The translations under genes were made by a program, and so were the position numbers. The notes below the pieces were generated by a model that was given only the letters and a program-made list of their open reading frames with translations, had not been told where the DNA came from and did no database searches. From Streptomyces sp. NBC_01224 (GTDB taxonomy: Bacteria; Actinomycetota; Actinomycetes; Streptomycetales; Streptomycetaceae), in contig NZ_CP108529.1 in NCBI RefSeq assembly GCF_036002945.1, forward strand, positions 2,666,001-2,730,000: DNA of 64,000 bases, written 5' to 3'. This document shows positions 27,247 to 36,140 of this stretch, piece after piece. Position 1 is the first letter of the stretch. The number at the start of each line of letters is the position of its first letter.

Positions 27247-27262
27247 CGGCGCGGGACTCTTC

Positions 27263-28420
27263 TCAGCGCAGGCCGGTCGGCCGGTTCAACGCGGCCTGGA
27301 TCAGCCGGTCCACCAGCTCCTGGTAGCTCACGCCGCTCTCCTGCCACATCCGCGGGTACATGGAGATCGGGGTGAAGCCCGGCAGCGTATTGATCTCGTT
27401 GATCACGAAGCTGCCGTCCTCGGTGAGGAAGAAGTCGGCCCGCACCAGGCCCTCGCAGGACACGGCTTCGAAGGCGTCGACCGCCAGCCGCTGAACCTCG
27501 GCCGTCTGCTCCTCGGTGAGCGGGGCGGGCACGATCCCGGAGGCCGAGTCGATGTACTTGGCCTCGAAATCGTAGAAGTCGTGCGAGGTCACCGGCGGGA
27601 TCTCGGCGGGCACGCTGGCGCGCGGTCCGTCCTCGAACTCCAGCACCCCGCACTCGATCTCGCGGCCGCGCAGCAGCGACTCGACCAGGAACTTGGGGTC
27701 GTGACGGCGGGCTTCCTCGATCGCCTCGTCGAGACCGGAGAGATCGTCGACCTTGGTGATGCCGATCGACGAGCCGGCCCGGGCGGGCTTGATGAAGAGC
27801 GGCCAGCCGTGGTCACCGGCGAAGTCCACGATGCGCTTGCGGGCAGCGGAGGGGTCCGTGTCCCATTCGCGGGGACGTACCACGACGTACGGGCCGACCG
27901 GCAGCCCGAACGAGGTGAAGACCCGCTTCATGTACTCCTTGTCCTGGCCGACCGCCGAGGCGAGCACCCCGGCGCCGACGTACGGCACGCCGGAGAGCTC
28001 CAGGAGCCCCTGAAGGGTGCCGTCCTCGCCGTACGGGCCGTGCAGCACGGGAAAGACGACGTCGACCTCGCCGAGCGCCTTGGGGACCGAGCCGGGCTCG
28101 CTGTACACCACTTCACGGCTGCCGGGGTCGACGGAGAGCACCACGCCGCCCTCGGTGGACTCGGCCAGCTGGGCCACGTCCGGCATCTTCCGGTCCGTGA
28201 TGGCCATGCGCTCGGGCTCGTCGGCGGTGAGCGCCCAGCGGCCGTCCGTCGTGATGCCGATCGGCAGGACGTCGTACTTCGTCCGGTCGATGGCGTTCAG
28301 GACGGCACCTGCCGTGACGACCGAGATGCCGTGTTCGGAGCTGCGGCCGCCGAACACGACGGCCACGCGCGGCTTGCGGAGCTGCTGCTCCGGGCTCTGG
28401 GGGAGGTTCTCGCTGCTCAT
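27263..28420 (-). CDS. ddlA: D-alanine--D-alanine ligase
   Basis: A 385-aa ATP-grasp ligase that makes the D-Ala-D-Ala dipeptide of peptidoglycan. The ATG at 28420 begins MSSENLPQSPEQQLRKPRVA. The N-terminal domain has VFGGRSSEHGISVVTA, the ATP-grasp centre has FIKPARAGSSIGITKV, and the C-terminal motif is FVINEINTLPGFTPISMYP. The Ser-rich GSSIG loop and the context, with no vanHAX-type neighbours, fit the standard housekeeping D-Ala:D-Ala type. The gpsA gene lies upstream on the same strand. Confidence 0.93.
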   Translation of the reverse strand: MSSENLPQSPEQQLRKPRVAVVFGGRSSEHGISVVTAGAVLNAIDRTKYDVLPIGITTDGRWALTADEPERMAITDRKMPDVAQLAESTEGGVVLSVDPGSREVVYSEPGSVPKALGEVDVVFPVLHGPYGEDGTLQGLLELSGVPYVGAGVLASAVGQDKEYMKRVFTSFGLPVGPYVVVRPREWDTDPSAARKRIVDFAGDHGWPLFIKPARAGSSIGITKVDDLSGLDEAIEEARRHDPKFLVESLLRGREIECGVLEFEDGPRASVPAEIPPVTSHDFYDFEAKYIDSASGIVPAPLTEEQTAEVQRLAVDAFEAVSCEGLVRADFFLTEDGSFVINEINTLPGFTPISMYPRMWQESGVSYQELVDRLIQAALNRPTGLR

Positions 28421-28537
28421 ATCGCGTTGAGCGTACCTGCTGGTACCAATCGCGTCAGCGTGGCCGGGGCCGCTGGAGCGATGGCCGCGGACGTTCACCG
28501 GCTTGCGCCCCTTTCAGGTCCTCCCCCGGTGAACCCG

Positions 28538-29548
28538 TCAGCGTCGCTCGGGTTTCGCGCTGCGCGACATCAGCTCACCCAGTGCGACCATCGGCGGCTT
28601 GCCCTCGTGGACGATGCCGACGACCGTCTCGGTGATGGGCATGTCGACGCCGTGCCTGCGCGCCAGATCGAGCACTGATTCACAGGACTTGACGCCCTCG
28701 GCGGTCTGCTTGGTGACGGCGATGGTCTCTTCCAGCGTCATGCCGCGGCCGAGGTTGGTGCCGAAGGTGTGGTTGCGCGACAGCGGCGAGGAGCAGGTCG
28801 CCACCAGGTCGCCGAGGCCCGCGAGTCCGGAGAAGGTCAGTGGGTCGGCGCCCATGGCGAGGCCGAGACGGGTGGTCTCGGCGAGACCGCGGGTGATGAG
28901 CGAGCCCTTGGCGTTGTCACCGAGACCCATGCCGTCGGCGATACCCACGGCGAGACCGATGACGTTCTTGACCGCGCCGCCGAGTTCGGCACCGACCACA
29001 TCGGTGATGGTGTACGGGCGGAAGTACGAGGTGTGGCAGGCGGCCTGGAGACGACGGGCCACCGACTCGTCCTGGCAGGCGACAACGGCCGCGGCGGGGC
29101 GGCGTTCGGCGATCTCCTTGGCCAGGTTGGGGCCGGTGATGACGGCGACGCGGTCCGCGGAGACCTTGGTGACGTCCTCGATGACCTCGCTCATCCGCTT
29201 CGCGGTGCCGAGTTCGACGCCCTTCATCAGCGAGACGAGGACGGTGTCGGAGCCGAGGTGCGGGGCCCAGTCGGCGAGATTGGCGCGCAGTGTCTGCGAG
29301 GGCACCACGAGCACGGCGAAGTCGGCGCCGTGCAGCGCCTCTGCGGCGTCGGTGGTGGCCCGGATCGACGCGGGAAGTTCAATTCCCGGCAGATAGTCCG
29401 GGTTGGTACGGGTCGTATTGACGGCCTCGGCGACTTCGGCGCGACGGCCCCAGAGGGTGACCTCGCAGCCGGCGTCGGCGAGAACCATGCCGAAGGCCGT
29501 ACCCCATGAGCCGGTTCCGAAGACGGCTGCCTTTGCGGGGTGCGTCAC
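28538..29548 (-). CDS. gpsA: NAD(P)H-dependent glycerol-3-phosphate dehydrogenase
   Basis: A 336-aa enzyme that reduces dihydroxyacetone phosphate to sn-glycerol-3-phosphate for phospholipid synthesis. It starts at GTG 29548, whose GTGA overlaps the plsC stop. The Rossmann motif GTGSWGTAF lies at the N-terminus. The catalytic lysine region is AELGGAVKNVIGLAVGIADG, and GLAGLGDLVATC follows. It works directly with the upstream acyltransferase gene: GpsA supplies G3P and PlsC acylates lysophosphatidate. Confidence 0.95.
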   Translation of the reverse strand: MTHPAKAAVFGTGSWGTAFGMVLADAGCEVTLWGRRAEVAEAVNTTRTNPDYLPGIELPASIRATTDAAEALHGADFAVLVVPSQTLRANLADWAPHLGSDTVLVSLMKGVELGTAKRMSEVIEDVTKVSADRVAVITGPNLAKEIAERRPAAAVVACQDESVARRLQAACHTSYFRPYTITDVVGAELGGAVKNVIGLAVGIADGMGLGDNAKGSLITRGLAETTRLGLAMGADPLTFSGLAGLGDLVATCSSPLSRNHTFGTNLGRGMTLEETIAVTKQTAEGVKSCESVLDLARRHGVDMPITETVVGIVHEGKPPMVALGELMSRSAKPERR

Positions 29549-30297
29549 TTGGGTCCCTTTCCTTCGGCCTTGCGCCGCTGTTCTGCACGGGCCTTGCGGT
29601 GGTCGTACGGTTCCGCGGGTGCCTTCTCGCCCCGCACGATCTCCAGCTGCGCGGTCACCGCAGCCATGATGACCTCGGTCGCCTCGCGCAGGACGTCCGG
29701 CGTCGGATCCTTGTCGTAGAACCGGGAGAGGTCGACGGGCGGTCCGGCCTGCACCTGAAGGGTCTTGCGGGGGAAGAGCCGGAGCTTGCTCTCCTTGGCG
29801 TACGGCGGCATGACCAGGTTGGCGCCCCACTGGGCGACGGGGATGACCGGGGCCTTCGTCATCAACGCGACGCGGGCCGCACCGGTCTTGCCGGCCATCG
29901 GCCACATGTCGGGGTCGCGGGTGAGGGTGCCCTCCGGGTAGAAGGCGACGCATTCACCGCGTTCAATGGCGTCGACGGCGGCCCTGAAGGCGTCCAGCGC
30001 ATTGGTCGTCTCGCGGTATACGGGGATCTGTCCGGTACCGCGCAGCATCATTCCGACAAAGGGGGTCTTGAAGAGGCCCGCCTTTGCGAGAAGCCGCGGC
30101 ACCCGGCCGGTGTTGTACTGGAAGTGACCGTAGGAAAGCGGGTCCAGATACGAGTTGTGATTGACCGCAGTGATGAATCCGCCGTCGGCCGGAATGTGTT
30201 CCATCCCCCGCCAGTCACGCTTGAACAGAACCACCAACGGCGGTTTTGCGATGACCGCCGCCAGGCGGTACCAGAAGCCGATTCTGCGGCGGGACAC
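29545..30297 (-). CDS. plsC: 1-acyl-sn-glycerol-3-phosphate acyltransferase (PlsC type)
   Basis: A 250-aa membrane-associated acyltransferase, starting at GTG 30297 behind AGGAAGG. The catalytic HX4D motif appears as NHNSYLDP (about residues 46-53), and the phosphate-binding motif as FYPEGTLTRD. A hydrophobic, basic N-terminus (RRRIGFWYRLAAVIAKPPLVVLF) suggests membrane attachment. The C-terminus is a Lys/Arg/Glu-rich tail. It is translationally coupled to gpsA by a 4-nt overlap. Confidence 0.92.
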   Translation of the reverse strand: MSRRRIGFWYRLAAVIAKPPLVVLFKRDWRGMEHIPADGGFITAVNHNSYLDPLSYGHFQYNTGRVPRLLAKAGLFKTPFVGMMLRGTGQIPVYRETTNALDAFRAAVDAIERGECVAFYPEGTLTRDPDMWPMAGKTGAARVALMTKAPVIPVAQWGANLVMPPYAKESKLRLFPRKTLQVQAGPPVDLSRFYDKDPTPDVLREATEVIMAAVTAQLEIVRGEKAPAEPYDHRKARAEQRRKAEGKGPK

Positions 30298-30446
30298 TCG
30301 GACACCTTCCTCTAAGGACCTGACTGCTGCCTGGCTACCGACGGTCAAGTCTCGCCCCAGGCCCCTGCTCTGTCGAGAACACCGTACGCCCCGCTTTCGG
30401 GACCGAACCCCCGGGTTCTCGCACCGGCAGGCGAGAATAAGCGGCG

Positions 30447-31130
30447 ATGCGCATCGAGAGGCAGATCGCCACGAACACCGACCCGGCCGGTCCTTGGTCG
30501 CTGGTCGTCCCGTTGAAGCCCCTGGCACGGGCCAAGAGCAGGCTCGCACCTGCGACGGGCGCCGCGCTGCGCCCGCGGCTCGCCCTCGCCTTCGCCCGGG
30601 ACACCGTGGCCGCCGCCCTGTCCTGCCCGGCGGTACGGGATGTGGTGGTCGTCACGGACGACACGGAGGCCGGGGCGGCCCTCGCGGCACTCGGGGCGCG
30701 AATCGTCCCCGACGAACCGGACCACGGGCTCAACGCCGCCCTGGCGCATGGTGAGCGGACCGTGCGGGCCGAGCGGCCAGGGGCGGCTCTCGCCGCTCTC
30801 AATGCGGATCTTCCCGCGCTGCGCCCCGGAGAATTGTCCCGGGTGCTCAATTTTTCCGCCGCATTTCCCCGCGCATTTGTCACCGATGCGGCGGGAATCG
30901 GTACAACATTTCTGTCGGCTGCGCCGGGAGTGGAATTGCGACCGGCTTTCGGGGGTTCTTCCCGGGCCCGGCATCTGGACTCGGGGGCGGTGGAAATCAG
31001 CCTGACCGGCATCGATTCGGTCCGCCAGGACGTGGACACCGGTGACGATCTGCGGGCGGCCCTGGCCCTGGGCGTCGGCCCGCACACGGCGGGGCGCTGG
31101 GCCGCCGGAGCGCCCCTCGGGGACCGATAG
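30447..31130 (+). CDS. cofC: Phosphoenolpyruvate/2-phospholactate guanylyltransferase (CofC/FbiD)
   Basis: A 227-aa nucleotidyltransferase of coenzyme F420 biosynthesis, which activates phosphoenolpyruvate or 2-phospho-L-lactate with GTP. Features are LVVPLKPLARAKSRLAPATG (the nucleotide-binding start), VVVVTDD, NADLPALRP and the C-terminal DVDTGDDL. The ATG at 30447 lies 6 nt after GAATAA without a ribosome binding site, so a leaderless start is possible. It is divergent from plsC. Other F420 genes (fbiA, fbiB, fbiC) are not in the window. Confidence 0.9.
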   Translation: MRIERQIATNTDPAGPWSLVVPLKPLARAKSRLAPATGAALRPRLALAFARDTVAAALSCPAVRDVVVVTDDTEAGAALAALGARIVPDEPDHGLNAALAHGERTVRAERPGAALAALNADLPALRPGELSRVLNFSAAFPRAFVTDAAGIGTTFLSAAPGVELRPAFGGSSRARHLDSGAVEISLTGIDSVRQDVDTGDDLRAALALGVGPHTAGRWAAGAPLGDR

Positions 31131-31140
31131 GCTGCCGTTC

Positions 31141-31344
31141 ATGCAGGCGACCTCGTACACGTACGACCCCGAGACCCGCACCGGCAGTGTGCTGCTCGAC
31201 GACGGCACCCCGGTGGAATTCGACGCCCGGGCCTTCGACGCGGGCGGTCTGCGGCTGTTGCGTCCGGGGCAGCGGGTGCGGATCGAGGTCACCGGCGAGG
31301 GCGCGGATCTGCAGATCACGCTGGTGACGCTGCAGACGTTCTGA
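31141..31344 (+). CDS. Small beta-rich protein of unknown function (possible OB/cold-shock-like fold)
   Basis: A 67-aa protein (MQATSYTYDPETRTGSVLLD...). Alternating hydrophobic residues, the GSVLLDDGTPVEFDARAF stretch and the LRPGQRVRIEV motif resemble small OB-fold or cold-shock-like proteins, but the RNP motifs of CspA are absent. The TAGGCT -10-like element (31128-31133) overlaps the cofC stop codon and ends 7 nt before the ATG, with no ribosome binding site, so a separate leaderless transcript is likely. It is conserved next to hupS in Streptomyces as far as I recall. Function is unknown. Confidence 0.75.
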   Translation: MQATSYTYDPETRTGSVLLDDGTPVEFDARAFDAGGLRLLRPGQRVRIEVTGEGADLQITLVTLQTF

Positions 31345-31375
31345 ACGGCTCCGCACACTGCCCACAACAGCCCGC

Positions 31376-31405
31376 GGGCCGGGCTCCCCGAGGGGAGCCC
31401 GGCCC
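31376..31405. terminator. Bidirectional terminator upstream of hupS 3' end
   Basis: A 14-bp GC stem (31376-31389 with 31392-31405) has a GA loop extended by breathing pairs. It lies between convergent genes. Confidence 0.85.
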
Positions 31406-31435
31406 GGCGCGTGAGTAGCCCTGCGCTGCTCGGCC

Positions 31436-32104
31436 TCACTTCTTCCGTGCAGTGGCCTTCTTCGCCGTGGTCTTGCGCGCCGTGGCCTTCTTCGCGGGCG
31501 CCTTCTTCGCCGTGGCCTTCTTGGCGGGCGCGGTCTTGCTGGCGACGGCCTTCTTGGCGGCCGTCGTCTTCTTCGCCGCCGCGGCGGTGGTCTTCTTCGC
31601 GGCCGCCGCCGTGGTCTTCTTGGCCGCCGCGGTGGTCTTCTTCGCGGTGGTCTTCTTGGCGGCGGTGGTCTTCGCCGCGGTCACGGCCTTCTTCGCGACG
31701 GCCTTCTTCGCGACGGCCTTCTTGGCGGTGGCCTTCTTGGCCGCGGCCTTGGCCGTCGTACGGGCAACACCGCCCGTGAGGCTGCCCTTGGGCGCCTTCT
31801 TCACGGCCACATCGTGCTTGGGGAGCTTCTTCGAGCCGCTCACCAGGTCCTTGAAGCCCTGTCCCGCGCGGAAGCGGGGCACCGAGGTCTTCTTGACCCG
31901 CACCCGCTCACCCGTCTGCGGGTTGCGGGCGTAGCGGGCGGGGCGGTCGACCTTCTCGAACGAGCCGAAGCCGGTGACCGAGACACGGTCCCCCGCGACA
32001 ACCGCACGGACGATCGCGTCGAGCACCGCATCGACGGCGTCTGCGGCCTGCTGACGGCCGCCGACCTTGTCGGCAATCGCTTCTACGAGCTGCGCCTTGT
32101 TCAC
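31436..32104 (-). CDS. hupS: HupS, HU-family nucleoid protein with lysine-rich tail
   Basis: A 222-aa protein from GTG 32104. Residues 1-92 are a standard HU/IHF domain, including MNKAQLVEAIADKVGG, GDRVSVTGFGSFEKVDRPAR and RNPQTGERVRVKKTSVPRFR. Residues about 100-222 are a low-complexity tail of KK-A/T repeats (AKKTTA, AKKATA, PAKK) like histone H1. This architecture defines HupS (SCO5556 in S. coelicolor, from memory), which is expressed in sporulation and helps compact spore nucleoids. The tail repeats make the region prone to length variation. An AT-rich TATATA stretch about 70 nt upstream marks the probable promoter. Confidence 0.95.
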   Translation of the reverse strand: MNKAQLVEAIADKVGGRQQAADAVDAVLDAIVRAVVAGDRVSVTGFGSFEKVDRPARYARNPQTGERVRVKKTSVPRFRAGQGFKDLVSGSKKLPKHDVAVKKAPKGSLTGGVARTTAKAAAKKATAKKAVAKKAVAKKAVTAAKTTAAKKTTAKKTTAAAKKTTAAAAKKTTAAAAKKTTAAKKAVASKTAPAKKATAKKAPAKKATARKTTAKKATARKK

Positions 32105-32247
32105 GTCTTCCCCTTCGGAGACATTGCCAGAACGAAAGTGTTCAAGCGTTTTCGCACGTTAGGCAGATATATACCGCAAATCAAACACGAAACGGGCTAA
32201 TCACCCTAGTGCCGCAACGAAGTCGACCGCTGCGCAGTTCCGCAGAG

Positions 32248-32475
32248 TCAGTCACCTTCGGGGAATCGGCCCTCATCGAGGTCCTTCATCAACCGGTCCA
32301 GACGCCTTGCCGCATCCGGGAGATCGTGCTTAGCCGCGGCCGTGATGACCAACAGCTTCCGGGACAGCGCCATCCTTACGCCCTCCGGGACTTGCAGTGC
32401 GCGCACTCTTGTGTGCGCTTCCTTCAATCGGTCGGCGACTTGGCCGTAAAGCTTGAGTTGGCTGTCGCGTTCCAT
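32248..32475 (-). CDS. Small conserved protein of unknown function
   Basis: A 75-aa, mainly helical, charged protein (MERDSQLKLYGQVADRLKEA then VRALQVPEGVRMALSRKLLV). I do not recognise a characterised family. The ATG at 32475 has no ribosome binding site, but CACAAT lies 6 nt upstream, so leaderless expression is likely. It lies between leuD and hupS, a position conserved in Streptomyces as I recall it. Confidence 0.75.
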   Translation of the reverse strand: MERDSQLKLYGQVADRLKEAHTRVRALQVPEGVRMALSRKLLVITAAAKHDLPDAARRLDRLMKDLDEGRFPEGD

Positions 32476-32528
32476 GCACCGATTGTGCCATCTGGGGCGA
32501 GTTGTCGCCCGACGGGGTCTCAACAAGC

Positions 32529-32564
32529 GACTGCGCCCCCTACCAGATGGCAGGGGGCGCAGTC
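32529..32564. terminator. leuCD terminator
   Basis: A perfect 13-bp stem GACTGCGCCCCCT (32529-32541) with its complement at 32552-32564 encloses a 10-nt loop. It lies 16 nt past the leuD stop. Confidence 0.85.
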
Positions 32565-32579
32565 CTGGAAACGCGCTGC

Positions 32580-33173
32580 TCAGGCGTTAATTGTACGCGG
32601 CTTGAAGGTCGGCCTTGCCACCTCATAAGTCGCGATGTCCGCTTCGTTCTGAAGGGTGAGACTGATGTCGTCCAGCCCGTTCAGCAGTCGCCAGCGGGCG
32701 TTCTCGTCGAGCTCGAAGTCGGCCGTGATGCCCTCGGCACGGACCTGGCGCGCCTCCAGGTCGACGGTGATCTCGACGGTCGGGTCGGCCTCGGTCAGCT
32801 CCCAGAGCGCGTCGACGACCTTCTGGTCGAGGACGACGGTCAACAGCCCGTTCTTCAGCGAGTTGCCCCGGAAGATGTCGGCGAACCGGGAGGAGATGAC
32901 GGCCTTGAAACCGTAGTTCTGCAGCGCCCACACGGCGTGTTCGCGGGAGGATCCGGTGCCGAAGTCGGGACCGGCCACCAGCACCGTGGCGCCGCTGCGC
33001 TCCGGGCGGTTGAGGACGAAGTTCTCGTCCTTGCGCCAGGCCTCGAAGAGTCCGTCCTCGAAGCCGTCGCGGGTGACCTTCTTCAGCCAGTGGGCGGGGA
33101 TGATCTGGTCGGTGTCGACGTTGCTGCGGCGCAGCGGGACGGCCCGGCCGGTGTGTGTGGTGAAAGCTTCCAT
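32580..33173 (-). CDS. leuD: 3-isopropylmalate dehydratase small subunit
   Basis: A 197-aa small subunit of isopropylmalate isomerase, which pairs with LeuC in leucine synthesis. Family motifs are [17 protein letters not shown] near the N-terminus and [21 protein letters not shown] in the middle. The ATG at 33173 lies 5 nt after the leuC stop codon, so the genes form a tight operon. Confidence 0.95.
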   Translation of the reverse strand: MEAFTTHTGRAVPLRRSNVDTDQIIPAHWLKKVTRDGFEDGLFEAWRKDENFVLNRPERSGATVLVAGPDFGTGSSREHAVWALQNYGFKAVISSRFADIFRGNSLKNGLLTVVLDQKVVDALWELTEADPTVEITVDLEARQVRAEGITADFELDENARWRLLNGLDDISLTLQNEADIATYEVARPTFKPRTINA

Positions 33174-33178
33174 GATTC

Positions 33179-34603
33179 TCAGACTCCGGCGGGCGTACGG
33201 GCGTCGGACAGGTCGGCCGGCGAGGCCAGGTGGCCCAGGACGGCGGTGGCGGCGGCGACCTGCGGGGAGACCAGGTGCGTACGGCCACCCTTGCCCTGCC
33301 GCCCCTCGAAGTTGCGGTTCGAGGTGGAGGCGGAGCGCTCGCCGGGGGCCAACTGGTCGGGGTTCATGCCGAGACACATCGAGCAGCCCGCGTGACGCCA
33401 TTCGGCGCCGGCGGCGGTGAAGACCTTGTCCAGGCCCTCCTCGACGGCCTGCAGGGCGACCCGGACCGAGCCCGGGACGACCAGCATCCGTACGCCTCTC
33501 GCGACTTTGCGGCCGTCCAGGATCGCGGCGGCGTTACGCAGGTCCTCGATCCGGCCGTTGGTGCAGGAGCCTACGAAGACGGTGTCCACGTTGATCTCGC
33601 GCAGCGGCTGGCCGGCGGTCAACCCCATGTATTCCAGGGCCTTTTCGGCGGCGTTGCGCTCCGAGGCGTCCTCGTACGATGCCGGGTCGGGGACGTTGGC
33701 CGACAGGGGCGCGCCCTGGCCGGGGTTGGTGCCCCAGGTGACGAACGGGGCCAGTTCTGCGGCGTCGATGACGACCTCGGCGTCGAAGACCGCGTCGTCG
33801 TCCGTGCGCAGCGTCTTCCAGTACGCGACGGCGGCGTCCCAGTCCTCGCCCTGCGGGGCGTGGTCGCGGCCCTTCAAGTAGTCGAACGTGGTCTCGTCCG
33901 GGGCGATCATGCCTGCCCGGGCGCCGGCCTCGATCGACATGTTGCAGATGGTCATCCGGGCTTCCATCGAGAGCTTCTCGATGGCCGAGCCGCGGTATTC
34001 GAGGATGTAGCCCTGGCCGCCGCCGGTGCCGATCCGGGCGATGATCGCCAGGATCAGGTCCTTGGCCGTGACGCCGTCGGGCAGTTCGCCGTCGATGGTG
34101 ATCGCCATCGTCTTCGGGCGGGCCATCGGCAGCGTCTGGGTGGCCAGCACGTGCTCGACCTGGCTGGTGCCGATGCCGAACGCCAGCGCGCCGAACGCAC
34201 CGTGTGTGGAGGTGTGGGAGTCGCCGCAGACGACCGTGGTGCCGGGCTGGGTCAGCCCCAACTGCGGGCCGACCACGTGCACGACGCCCTGCTCGACGTC
34301 GCCCAGCGGGTGCAGCCGTACACCGAACTCCGCACAGTTCTTGCGCAGCGTCTCCAACTGGGCACGGGAGACCGGGTCGGCGATGGGCTTGTCGATGTCG
34401 AGGGTCGGGGTGTTGTGATCCTCGGTGGCGATGGTGAGGTCGAGGCGTCGCACCCGGCGCCCGGCCTGACGGAGGCCGTCGAAGGCCTGGGGGCTGGTCA
34501 CCTCGTGCAGCAGGTGCAGATCGATGAAGAGGAGGTCGGGCTCACCTTCGGCGCGCCGGACGACATGGTCGTCCCAGACCTTCTCCGCGAGTGTCCTACC
34601 CAT
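33179..34603 (-). CDS. leuC: 3-isopropylmalate dehydratase large subunit
   Basis: A 474-aa aconitase-family enzyme that isomerises 2- to 3-isopropylmalate with a [4Fe-4S] cluster. Cluster cysteines appear in [13 protein letters not shown] and [30 protein letters not shown] is the other family signature. The ATG at 34603 ([15 protein letters not shown]) follows GGAGGGAAAGCG. A stem-loop (34616-34635) abuts the ribosome binding site. The divergent neighbour ndgR is the known activator of leuCD in Streptomyces. Confidence 0.95.
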   Translation of the reverse strand: MGRTLAEKVWDDHVVRRAEGEPDLLFIDLHLLHEVTSPQAFDGLRQAGRRVRRLDLTIATEDHNTPTLDIDKPIADPVSRAQLETLRKNCAEFGVRLHPLGDVEQGVVHVVGPQLGLTQPGTTVVCGDSHTSTHGAFGALAFGIGTSQVEHVLATQTLPMARPKTMAITIDGELPDGVTAKDLILAIIARIGTGGGQGYILEYRGSAIEKLSMEARMTICNMSIEAGARAGMIAPDETTFDYLKGRDHAPQGEDWDAAVAYWKTLRTDDDAVFDAEVVIDAAELAPFVTWGTNPGQGAPLSANVPDPASYEDASERNAAEKALEYMGLTAGQPLREINVDTVFVGSCTNGRIEDLRNAAAILDGRKVARGVRMLVVPGSVRVALQAVEEGLDKVFTAAGAEWRHAGCSMCLGMNPDQLAPGERSASTSNRNFEGRQGKGGRTHLVSPQVAAATAVLGHLASPADLSDARTPAGV

Positions 34604-34615
34604 CGCTTTCCCTCC

Positions 34616-34635
34616 GGCCGGCGTCTTCGCCGGCC
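34616..34635 (-). promoter_or_regulatory. Hairpin immediately upstream of the leuC ribosome binding site
   Basis: A GGCCGGCG/CGCCGGCC 8-bp stem with a 4-nt loop ends directly at the GGAGG of leuC in the minus-strand transcript. It could affect ribosome access or act with an upstream GGGGCGG/CCGCCCC pairing. No leucine-rich leader peptide was found. Confidence 0.4.
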
Positions 34636-34746
34636 CAACTAGAGATTCGGTGCGCCGCCGTCCGGACCCCCGTGCGGGGCGGTGGCTACGGGCCGTTGTG
34701 TGGCCGCCCCTACAGGTTCGCAACTTCCGCCGAAAATTGAACTTGC

Positions 34747-34763
34747 GTTTCACAGAGTGAGAC
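34747..34763. promoter_or_regulatory. Imperfect dyad in the ndgR-leuC divergent promoter
   Basis: GTTTCAC-AGA-GTGAGAC is a near-perfect inverted repeat (one mismatch) 15 nt upstream of ndgR. A second related pairing, CGCAACTT (34719-34726) with AACTTGCG (34740-34747), lies beside it. IclR-type NdgR is known to bind this intergenic region in S. coelicolor. That these exact sites are the operators is inference. Confidence 0.45.
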
Positions 34764-34777
34764 GGGAGTATCGTCGT

Positions 34778-35494
34778 ATGGACAACTCTAGCGGCGTCGG
34801 CGTTCTCGACAAGGCAGCTCTGGTATTGAGCGCCCTGGAGTCCGGTCCGGCCACCCTCGCCGGACTGGTCGCGGCGACCGGGCTCGCACGACCCACGGCT
34901 CATCGACTGGCCGTGGCACTCGAACACCACCGCATGGTGGCGAGGGACATGCAGGGCCGTTTCATTCTCGGCCCCCGGCTGTCGGAACTGGCGGCGGCGG
35001 CGGGCGAGGACCGCTTGCTGGCCACGGCGGGACCGGTGCTCACCCACCTCCGTGACATCACCGGCGAGAGCGCGCAGCTCTACCGGCGACAGGGCGACAT
35101 GCGGATCTGCGTGGCGGCGGCGGAGCGGCTGTCCGGTCTGCGGGACACCGTGCCGGTCGGCTCCACGCTCACCATGAAGGCCGGCTCGTCGGCGCAGATC
35201 CTGATGGCCTGGGAGGAGCCGGAGCGCCTGCACCGCGGCCTCCAGGGCGCCCGTTTCACGGCGACGGCGCTCTCGGGCGTACGGCGCAGGGGCTGGGCCC
35301 AGTCGATCGGCGAGCGCGAGCCGGGTGTCGCGTCGGTCTCCGCGCCGGTGCGCGGCCCCTCGAACCGGGTGGTCGCCGCCGTCTCGGTCTCCGGACCGAT
35401 CGAGCGGCTGACCCGGCACCCGGGCCGGATGCACGCCCAGGCGGTCATCGACTCGGCGGCCAGGCTCAGCGAGGCCCTGCGCCGCAACGGCTGA
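34778..35494 (+). CDS. ndgR: NdgR, IclR-family regulator of leucine and amino-acid metabolism
   Basis: A 238-aa IclR-type regulator; the ATG at 34778 follows GGGAG by 9 nt. The N-terminal winged helix-turn-helix has [23 protein letters not shown] (about residues 27-49), then the C-terminal effector domain ([39 protein letters not shown]). The divergent position to leuCD and the length identify NdgR (SCO5552, from memory), which activates leuCD and influences antibiotic production and thiol homeostasis. It is probably autoregulated through the shared intergenic region. Confidence 0.92.
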   Translation: MDNSSGVGVLDKAALVLSALESGPATLAGLVAATGLARPTAHRLAVALEHHRMVARDMQGRFILGPRLSELAAAAGEDRLLATAGPVLTHLRDITGESAQLYRRQGDMRICVAAAERLSGLRDTVPVGSTLTMKAGSSAQILMAWEEPERLHRGLQGARFTATALSGVRRRGWAQSIGEREPGVASVSAPVRGPSNRVVAAVSVSGPIERLTRHPGRMHAQAVIDSAARLSEALRRNG

Positions 35495-35550
35495 CGCCCG
35501 CGCGCACCTCCTGGCCGCCCCAGCGTCGTGGCGGCCTCCCTCTCAGCACC

Positions 35551-36048
35551 TCACTTCGCGGACGAGCGGTGCGCGAGACGGTCCGCCGCCCGGCGACCCC
35601 GCCCCTCGATCGGCAGTACGCCGGTCGCCGCGGCCAGTCCATAGGTCGGCATATCGGCGTAGATCGATTCGTAGCCGCCCTCGGGCACTATGTAGGTCTC
35701 GTGCCACAGGCCCACGTGCTGCCGGGACTTCTTCTCGTTGCGGTTGATCATCGCCCACGCCTTGCGGTGCAACATGTCGGGAGCGCTCGCGTACGCGTAC
35801 AGCTTCTCCTTCGACTCCCAGTACTGGACGACGTAGTACGTCCTGGGCGAGCCGGACAGCAGCGTGTAGCCGAGCAGACCGCGCCCCTTGTCCTTGCTCA
35901 ACTCCCGGAGCATGCGCGGCATTGCCACCAGCACCGGCAGCCAATGATGCACGCCCCGGAAGTGGTTGATGCGCATCCCGATGAGCAGGACGGCCACCTC
36001 CCCCTCGGCTGCGGCGGTCGTCCGCCCCGGAATCGGCTTCGCGAACAT
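35551..36048 (-). CDS. DUF4188 domain protein
   Basis: A 165-aa protein with the DUF4188 pattern: VAVLLIGMRINHFRGVHHWL, LPVLVAMPRMLRELSKDKGRGLLGY, YYVVQYWESKEKLYAYA and HETYIVPEGGYESIYADMP. The fold is likely a dimeric ferredoxin-like barrel related to monooxygenase/heme-degrading ABM families. It is divergent from a MerR regulator with a 33-bp palindrome between them, which suggests it is the regulator's target. Substrate unknown. Confidence 0.85.
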   Translation of the reverse strand: MFAKPIPGRTTAAAEGEVAVLLIGMRINHFRGVHHWLPVLVAMPRMLRELSKDKGRGLLGYTLLSGSPRTYYVVQYWESKEKLYAYASAPDMLHRKAWAMINRNEKKSRQHVGLWHETYIVPEGGYESIYADMPTYGLAAATGVLPIEGRGRRAADRLAHRSSAK

Positions 36049-36074
36049 GGCCGTACCCCCTTCTCCTGTTGGAG

Positions 36075-36107
36075 AGTGCCACTATCCAATGGTTGGATAG
36101 TGGCACT
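36075..36107. promoter_or_regulatory. 33-bp perfect palindrome between DUF4188 and MerR genes
   Basis: AGTGCCACTATCCAA (36075-36089), TGG, then the exact complement (36093-36107). It lies 26 nt from the DUF4188 start and 33 nt from the MerR start. It contains GGATAGT in both directions, which could serve as -10-like sequence for either gene. It is almost certainly the operator of the adjacent MerR regulator. Confidence 0.7.
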
Positions 36108-36140
36108 GCCCAAGGGGTGGCGCAAGGGAAGGCACGGAAC

